Shown here: in pieces, positions 59,109 through 64,000 of the stretch
Numbering within the stretch: the stretch's first letter is position 1
Layout of the letters: every line of letters starts with the position of its first letter
DNA from: Oscillospiraceae bacterium
GTDB lineage: Bacteria > Bacillota > Clostridia > Oscillospirales > Acutalibacteraceae
Assembly (NCBI GenBank): GCA_015065885.1
Contig: SVPJ01000001.1
Span: 62,001-126,000 of the forward strand
DNA length: 64,000 bases
Reading direction: 5' to 3'
Notes under the pieces: generated by a model
The model's database searches: none
Seen by the model: the letters and a program-made list of their open reading frames with translations, nothing else
Told to the model about the DNA's origin: nothing
Position numbers and translations under genes: made by a program

Positions 59109-59932
59109 ACCTCCTCTCCGTGTCGCCGTTCATCGAATGCCGGGTATATGTAGCGTATGTACTGGGCACGGCCGGGCACGTACGCCCCCTGCTCCAAAAG
59201 CACCGTCCCGCTCGGGGCACGGAGCAACGCTTCGGGGCGCACCGCCACGCGGTCGCTGAACACGGGCTTGTCCACCGTGCGGGATACGGTGTATCGCTTG
59301 CCGTTCTCCACCACCCGCGTCTGGCCGATGATGTACGCCGCAAGCGCCGTCCAGTCGGGCACGCCCTTCGAAGCCCAGGCCGAAAGTTTCACCGACTCCA
59401 CCTGTCCCATCGCTTTCCATTTCTGTGCGACCACCTCGGCGGCCGCCTCGTTCACGACCATGTGGATGTGTAAACGGGCCGAGGCGGCATCCTCGTCGGG
59501 TGCCGCCATATCCGATACCGCGGCCGCGTAAAGATAGATGGACTCGGACGTACTCATCCCGCGCAGCACACGGCGGTTGAGATTTTCCAATTCCCGCTCC
59601 ATCGCAAGGTACATCAGATCTTCCCACACGGGCACGGCACGCCCCGCCTCTTTCCGCTCTTGCTTCATCTGCTCGGCACGGGCGGCCACCTTTGCCATCC
59701 CCGCATCCGAAAGATCGAGGGTGAGGAATCGGTCACCCACCGAAAAATTGTTGTTGAGGATACGGGCGAAGTTACGTCTGGCACACCCGGCGTTCTTTGC
59801 CGCCCGATTGATCGCACGTTTCCCATCACGGGTAGCAGTGCCGCCACGGTCGGCAATGTCGAAAACGGGGAACTTCGTTTTCTCCACCACCCCGTTGCGA
59901 CACTTTGTCGTGCGGATCACGTACACCATCAC
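59099..59932 (-). CDS. HUH rolling-circle replication-associated protein (ORF2/G2P-like)
   Basis: ARRNFARILNNNFSVGDRFLTLDLSD, ARLHIHMVVNEAAAEVVAQKW (HUH), WTALAAYIIGQTR, NGKRYTVSRTVDKPV. Confidence 0.75.
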   Translation of the reverse strand: MMVYVIRTTKCRNGVVEKTKFPVFDIADRGGTATRDGKRAINRAAKNAGCARRNFARILNNNFSVGDRFLTLDLSDAGMAKVAARAEQMKQERKEAGRAVPVWEDLMYLAMERELENLNRRVLRGMSTSESIYLYAAAVSDMAAPDEDAASARLHIHMVVNEAAAEVVAQKWKAMGQVESVKLSAWASKGVPDWTALAAYIIGQTRVVENGKRYTVSRTVDKPVFSDRVAVRPEALLRAPSGTVLLEQGAYVPGRAQYIRYIYPAFDERRHGEEVCA

Positions 59933-59988
59933 CGAATCATCCTCTTTTTTTTGCGTTTGGTTCTAAATCCATCCCCTACCGAGCCTTC

Positions 59989-60097
59989 AAAACGCGCGCG
60001 CCCGCGCACGCGTTTTAAATATCTACATCTATGTAGCACCGATCTTATAACAGGTGCTTTGGAAGCGGTTCGTGCCCGCGCACAAACCGTCTCCAAA
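59989..60097. promoter_or_regulatory. Structured intergenic leader upstream of Rep
   Basis: Three inverted repeats: 59989-60016, 60023-60036, 60057-60097. Confidence 0.65.
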
Positions 60098-60113
60098 GAA
60101 TCTGTTGCTTTTA

Positions 60114-60347
60114 TTAAACCTCGTGTATATCGTACAACAGCGCAATATCTACTTTTCGCATTTCGTCACGACACGCAACGATTGCATACCCTTTTCCTAA
60201 GAGAGCGGTGATACCAACGGACATGATTTCAAATTCCTTCGCTTCCCGCTCACATCTCTTGCAATCCGGAACGCTGTTGCAAAAATCTGCCAACTCCATA
60301 CAGGCGCTGCACTCCACAGCAGTCCTTCGTATTTTGCAAACCTTCAA
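60114..60347 (-). CDS. Small Cys-rich phage protein
   Basis: TTG start after GGGAGGAAGAGG; KVCKIRRTAVECSACMELADFCNSVPDCKRCERE. Confidence 0.55.
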   Translation of the reverse strand: MKVCKIRRTAVECSACMELADFCNSVPDCKRCEREAKEFEIMSVGITALLGKGYAIVACRDEMRKVDIALLYDIHEV

Positions 60348-60478
60348 TGCCTCTTCCTCCCATCCGCAATCTTCCACACTTGATACAGCGCCCACGCCAG
60401 AGGATTCATAACGAACGGCAAGCGCTTTGCACGCTCATACTCGGTCCTCAGCATCTCGATTGCCTTCTCGATCGTCAT
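60344..60478 (-). CDS. Small phage protein (44 aa), not in ORF track
   Basis: MTIEKAIEMLRTEYERAKRLPFVMNPLAWALYQVWKIADGRKRH; overlaps both neighbours by 4 bp. Confidence 0.6.
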   Translation of the reverse strand: MTIEKAIEMLRTEYERAKRLPFVMNPLAWALYQVWKIADGRKRH

Positions 60479-60792
60479 TTGCCCTCTGCACCTCCAAACA
60501 CCTGCGGATTATCCACAACGAACTGATACAGCCCTTTGGCAAACTGTTCCACAAAATTCTCGTCCTGTTCCTGTGTCCCGTTGTAGTTGGATATGATCGC
60601 ATGACACACTTCGTGGAGGAATACCACGTGTTGATATTCCTCACACCCAACCGTAGCGACCTTGATCGTCCGATCGCTGAAGCTATGCTCACCATCCAGT
60701 ACGCCGAGCCCGTCACCGCCGACAAAAGAGCTGCTCGGACGTTCGATCCGGTATGTAAATCCCCCGATTTTAACTTTTTCCGGAATCGTCAT
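60475..60792 (-). CDS. Phage zincin-like metallopeptidase-fold protein
   Basis: HVVFLHEVCHAII HExxH motif; start MTIPEKVKIGGFTYRIE. Confidence 0.7.
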   Translation of the reverse strand: MTIPEKVKIGGFTYRIERPSSSFVGGDGLGVLDGEHSFSDRTIKVATVGCEEYQHVVFLHEVCHAIISNYNGTQEQDENFVEQFAKGLYQFVVDNPQVFGGAEGK

Positions 60793-61442
60793 TCTCCATC
60801 TTCCTTCCTCTTGCCGTAACGGCAAAAATGATCCTTTTGCGTATAGCACCTTTCAGCGTCGTGGTATTCGAGCAATGCACGGCACATCCCGTCAGTTCTA
60901 CCCTTGGTCATCCAATGGCATCCGTCGTCTGTCTCTTCCCAGTACTCGCACTTCTCACACCGTACAACACCCACCATTTCACCGGCCAGTGACGCAATGC
61001 GCGCGAGCGCCTCATCGGGTGTGTGTCCGTCCCACGCGGGAGCGCGGTCAAGTTCCTTCACCTCGAACATATCCCAATACGGCTCTATATCGTAGTGATA
61101 CGTCGCCTGCCCCTGCGGCGTCTCGATGCCCACGATAAACATTCCATCGTACATATCGCCGGTATCGTGCCGTTTGCTTTTCCACGCACGGTTGGGCAAA
61201 GCGCTGCATATCACCGAAAATAGAACGGCGCGGTGGTGATACAACTCGTTGAAGGTGTGATACCCGTCCGACAGATCTCCCATCCCACTCGGCGGAATCT
61301 CCACAACATCGGCGGCAGGTTGCTTTTGTATAAGGTCAAGTACACCGTCTTTGATGAAAAAACCGCCATCCCGTATATTGCTAAAAAGCGGGGAAACTTC
61401 AATTCGTTTCATCACCGCTTCACGCGAGATATATTCAGCCAT
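60789..61442 (-). CDS. Phage protein with C-terminal Cys cluster
   Basis: NELYHHRAVLFSVICSALPNRAWKSKRHDTGDMYDGMFIVGIETPQGQATYHYDIEPYWD; VVRCEKCEYWEETDDGCHW. Confidence 0.65.
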   Translation of the reverse strand: MAEYISREAVMKRIEVSPLFSNIRDGGFFIKDGVLDLIQKQPAADVVEIPPSGMGDLSDGYHTFNELYHHRAVLFSVICSALPNRAWKSKRHDTGDMYDGMFIVGIETPQGQATYHYDIEPYWDMFEVKELDRAPAWDGHTPDEALARIASLAGEMVGVVRCEKCEYWEETDDGCHWMTKGRTDGMCRALLEYHDAERCYTQKDHFCRYGKRKEDGE

Positions 61443-61791
61443 TGTTGTCACCCTGTTTATAGTTTCGATATTTATATAACTCTCCAAAATCTTTTGACAA
61501 TCGTTCTATATCTGCAAGTTGCCGTTCGTTAAAATCGGCTTTATGTTTTGCAAAAAACTCTTGTTGTTCTGGTGTAATGAAAAGTATATTTGCTTCTCCA
61601 TCAAAAACAGCCTTGTAAACATCACCTGCGCGAATGCATATCCACCCGTTTTTCAGTAAAATATCTTCGCCCAATCTATATCCCTTATCTATTTTGAGGG
61701 CTTTAACAATCTCATCTGCCGCCGATATATGACCGTAACTCGAACAAGGATATAAATTGCCCGCTTTATCAAGAAAACCGATTATACTCAT
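61435..61791 (-). CDS. Phage hypothetical protein
   Basis: Overlapping starts and stops in the early operon. Confidence 0.55.
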   Translation of the reverse strand: MSIIGFLDKAGNLYPCSSYGHISAADEIVKALKIDKGYRLGEDILLKNGWICIRAGDVYKAVFDGEANILFITPEQQEFFAKHKADFNERQLADIERLSKDFGELYKYRNYKQGDNNG

Positions 61792-62111
61792 TGTGTATCA
61801 CCCACCATTTCTTTTACAAGGTTGTCGATATGCTCTGCATAGATGGTGCCGTTGGGGTATCTGCTATGTGCTTTCAACCTCTCCGCAAACTCTTTGATGC
61901 CGTCACAGTAATGTTTGTGTGCCATTTTGGTGTTATGTTTCTGCAACCTCTCAATTTCTGCCTTTTGGCGGTTGATAAGGTCAAGGGCGTTTTTACTTAA
62001 AACATCAATGCACTTTTGCCCGAAAAGAGGGCATTTGCTTTCATAGCACACAGAATCGTTTGGGTTATTCGCGCAACACTCCAGCGCCTTTACAATCTCG
62101 TTATCGGTCAT
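61788..62111 (-). CDS. Phage Cys-cluster and coiled-coil protein
   Basis: ALECCANNPNDSVCYESKCPLFGQKCIDVLSKNALDLINRQKAEIERLQ. Confidence 0.65.
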   Translation of the reverse strand: MTDNEIVKALECCANNPNDSVCYESKCPLFGQKCIDVLSKNALDLINRQKAEIERLQKHNTKMAHKHYCDGIKEFAERLKAHSRYPNGTIYAEHIDNLVKEMVGDTQ

Positions 62112-62352
62112 CATTCCCTTTTCTCTCCCCATCATTACAGTAATCGTTCGGTCGACACCCCAGCGGGTTGCGGTTGTCCGGGTGGTTGCACCACAACCCG
62201 CTCATAAATTGATCCTCACAAAAGCGGCACTCGCGGCACCGCACCACCTCTTCGCTGTCCGCCGCTTTGCCGGCACGCAACACGCCGCCGATATGCATCC
62301 CCGCCAGTAACCCCAACGCAAAAGCAGCCACGATCGCTATTGCTGTCCACAT
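62101..62352 (-). CDS. Membrane-anchored Cys-cluster phage protein
   Basis: MWTAIAIVAAFALGLLAGMHIGGVL TM; VVRCRECRFCEDQFMSGLWCNHPDNRNPLGC. Confidence 0.6.
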   Translation of the reverse strand: MWTAIAIVAAFALGLLAGMHIGGVLRAGKAADSEEVVRCRECRFCEDQFMSGLWCNHPDNRNPLGCRPNDYCNDGERKGNDDR

Positions 62353-62365
62353 CATCGCCACCTCC

Positions 62366-62521
62366 TCATCGGTACCCACAGCTGAGCACCCAGCGCCAGA
62401 ACCGCGCCCATCGGCTTCCCCGATAATGCGCACACCCACCGCATCCGTGCCGAATCGAACCGTCGCGCAGACATCGCATATACCCCGCTCGCTTCATTCG
62501 TTTATAATACACACACTTCAT
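62366..62521 (-). CDS. Small Cys-rich phage protein
   Basis: MKCVYYKRMKRAGYMRCLRDGSIRHGCGGCAHYRG; ATGA overlap with upstream gene. Confidence 0.5.
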   Translation of the reverse strand: MKCVYYKRMKRAGYMRCLRDGSIRHGCGGCAHYRGSRWARFWRWVLSCGYR

Positions 62522-62922
62522 CCCGTCACCACCTTCGGAGGCAGCGGCATCGGCTGCCAATAATCCACCTTGTATCGATCTCCGTTTGCATCCATGAATA
62601 CGTCCCCGTCATACAGAAGCACCGTCGGCTCGGTGGCACCGTGCACCATGACGAGCACCTCCACCACGCCGCCCTCCTCGGGATGCCGCGCCGAATACTC
62701 GGCAAGTTCTCTGTCGGGCATCGCCACGTCACTCATCGTCCACAGCTGATGCGCCGCCTCAAACAACCGCTCGATCGTCTCCGCCGCCTGCCGCTTGATC
62801 TCTTCGTAACAATTCGGTGCCTCTCTGGCTGGACACTCCTCGCAACGATCGTACGCATCACACTGGGCGAAGTCATTAGTACAACACTGTAACGCCTCCA
62901 GCAATTTATCCAACTGCAACAT
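62518..62922 (-). CDS. DUF551-like phage protein with N-terminal Cys cluster
   Basis: ALQCCTNDFAQCDAYDRCEECPAREAPNC; VLLYDGDVFMDANGDRYKVDYWQPMPLPP. Confidence 0.65.
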   Translation of the reverse strand: MLQLDKLLEALQCCTNDFAQCDAYDRCEECPAREAPNCYEEIKRQAAETIERLFEAAHQLWTMSDVAMPDRELAEYSARHPEEGGVVEVLVMVHGATEPTVLLYDGDVFMDANGDRYKVDYWQPMPLPPKVVTG

Positions 62923-63145
62923 TTCGTTTTCTCCTTTCTTTTGGCTGCACCTTCACGTGCAACCCGCCGCGCGAGGGCGCCATCGCCACCACCGCCATCG
63001 ACCACACCTTACGCCGCACCGACGGCGGTGCTTCGTAAGCTCTCCCCACGTACAGCACCCGCTCTCCCGGCGGGAGATCTTCCCGCACGATTTCTATCGT
63101 GCATTTATAGTCCACCACCCGCACCAGCTCACGTACCGTCAACAT
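62906..63145 (-). CDS. Phage hypothetical protein
   Basis: ORF in early operon; MLTVRELVRVVDYKCTIEIVREDLPPGERVLYVGRA. Confidence 0.45.
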   Translation of the reverse strand: MLTVRELVRVVDYKCTIEIVREDLPPGERVLYVGRAYEAPPSVRRKVWSMAVVAMAPSRGGLHVKVQPKERRKRNVAVG

Positions 63146-63524
63146 ACACTCTACCTCCCAACCAATCCTCCAAGCCTTCCCCTCGAGGGGAAGGTGCCCC
63201 CGCAGGGGACGGATGAGGTCTCTCCTTCTCCGTTCTCACCATCACGTCGTATTCAATGAGGATCTTCCCCTTCGCCTTCGCATATCCCCACTCGCGACAC
63301 GCACCGCGGCTGTCCTCCCAACCGGGGAGCAGCACCACCGCATCCGACATATCGATCATCGGCAAGCACAATTTCATATACTGGTTACAATCCCCCAGTC
63401 CCTCGGGTAACAACGCAGGATCCAGCACCGTGTGCCCGAGTCCCGTGAGATACGCATCCGCTTCGAAGAACATGGCGCGATAGCCTTTTACGCCCGTGAT
63501 AGGCCCTGCAAGATACATGATCAT
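63129..63524 (-). CDS. DUF4406 (nucleoside 2-deoxyribosyltransferase-like) phage protein
   Basis: MYLAGPITGVKGYRAMFFEADAYLTGLGHTVLDPALLPEG...MIDMSDAVVLLPGWEDSRGACREWGYAKAKGK. Confidence 0.85.
   Translation of the reverse strand: MIMYLAGPITGVKGYRAMFFEADAYLTGLGHTVLDPALLPEGLGDCNQYMKLCLPMIDMSDAVVLLPGWEDSRGACREWGYAKAKGKILIEYDVMVRTEKERPHPSPAGAPSPRGEGLEDWLGGRVYVDGT
63171..63219. repeat. REP-like palindromic repeat inside DUF4406 gene
   Basis: CCTTCCCCTCGAGGGGAAGG perfect palindrome (63175-63194) followed by TGCCCCCGCAGGGGACGGATGAGG. Confidence 0.7.
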
Positions 63525-63751
63525 CTCGCCACCTCCAAAAATCGCACGTACTTTCCAATGTCAAGCGGGTGGTAGCACTCGCGCAACACCACCCCGCTCG
63601 CCTCGTATGTCACCATAAACCATCGCCGCAGCGGGTGGACGTACGCCACCCGCCCGCGAAAGGTACGACCGAAACCGATACCGTTCTTCGTCTCACTATC
63701 CCCCACGGTCACGATCTCCACCCGCGCCCCGCACTGTATGCGATCATCCAT
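63521..63751 (-). CDS. Phage hypothetical protein
   Basis: MDDRIQCGARVEIVTVGDSETKNGIGFGRTFRGRVAYVHPLRRWFMVTYE. Confidence 0.5.
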   Translation of the reverse strand: MDDRIQCGARVEIVTVGDSETKNGIGFGRTFRGRVAYVHPLRRWFMVTYEASGVVLRECYHPLDIGKYVRFLEVAR

Positions 63752-64000
63752 TTTGATACAACTCCTCAAACCGCGGGCGCACCGCATCCATTACGCGGCA
63801 CATCGCACCGGCAAGCTTGGCGCCCGCCTCGACGTCGCGGCTCTTCACCGTGCCGATCTTTTGAAGTGCCTTGTTCAGCAGTCCGCCCACCTCTTCCACA
63901 TATACCGCCACCGCCGTGGTGTCTGGATCGCCGGCGATCTTCAGTTGCTTTTCCAACTCGGCGGCACGGGCGGCCGTCTCGGCTTTTTCTGCATCCACCG
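63744..64000 (-). CDS. Phage hypothetical protein (probably partial, start outside window)
   Basis: Alpha-helical ORF at window edge. Confidence 0.4.
   Translation of the reverse strand, partial: VDAEKAETAARAAELEKQLKIAGDPDTTAVAVYVEEVGGLLNKALQKIGTVKSRDVEAGAKLAGAMCRVMDAVRPRFEELYQNG

Larger units (their letters stand above)
36597..64000 (-). mobile_element. Prophage, late and middle gene modules, podovirus-like; continues beyond the window
   Basis: Ordered virion, lysis, terminase, Rep and small early genes, all on minus strand, next to tRNA-Tyr; exact boundary inferred. Confidence 0.9.

Noticed and set aside
1-64000. CRISPR arrays, rRNA genes or IS transposases
   Set aside because: None seen on either strand

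Overview
The window is a Clostridia-like (probably Oscillospirales) chromosome segment followed by the late and middle part of a prophage. The spore-former and rhamnose/pectin-type gene content is the basis for the taxon guess; taxonomy was not tested. Bases 1-36.5 kb are mostly ordinary host genes: MFS transporter and LacI regulator, prfB, pyridoxal kinase-like, a 3-gene ABC exporter, a shortened MocR regulator, rhaBAD, a two-module pectate-lyase-like protein, lepA, hemW, spoVB-like, sigK-like, rnmV, holA, comEC, typA, asnB and a sialidase-like gene. An AT-richer HRDC-DUF4011-SF1 helicase-nuclease gene (candidate Hhe-type antiviral defence) sits among them. A tRNA-Tyr at 36.5 kb marks the border of a prophage that runs to the window end, all on the minus strand. 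It looks podovirus-like: TerS, TerL, portal, scaffold, capsid, collagen-like fibre, holins, endolysin, tail-hub protein, internal virion protein and a 2919-aa polyvalent protein. The integrase and lysogeny genes are not in the window. The most interesting observations are: (1) a phage endolysin carrying a type I dockerin; (2) an HUH rolling-circle Rep-like gene in the tailed prophage behind a leader whose hairpin mismatches become G-U pairs on the transcribed strand; (3) a candidate late promoter with direct repeats over the -35 that fires straight into an intrinsic terminator; (4) the giant polyvalent virion protein; (5) the HRDC-containing defence helicase; (6) a 250-bp element with terminal inverted repeats at the left edge. 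All calls come from reading the sequence; no homology search or folding program was run.
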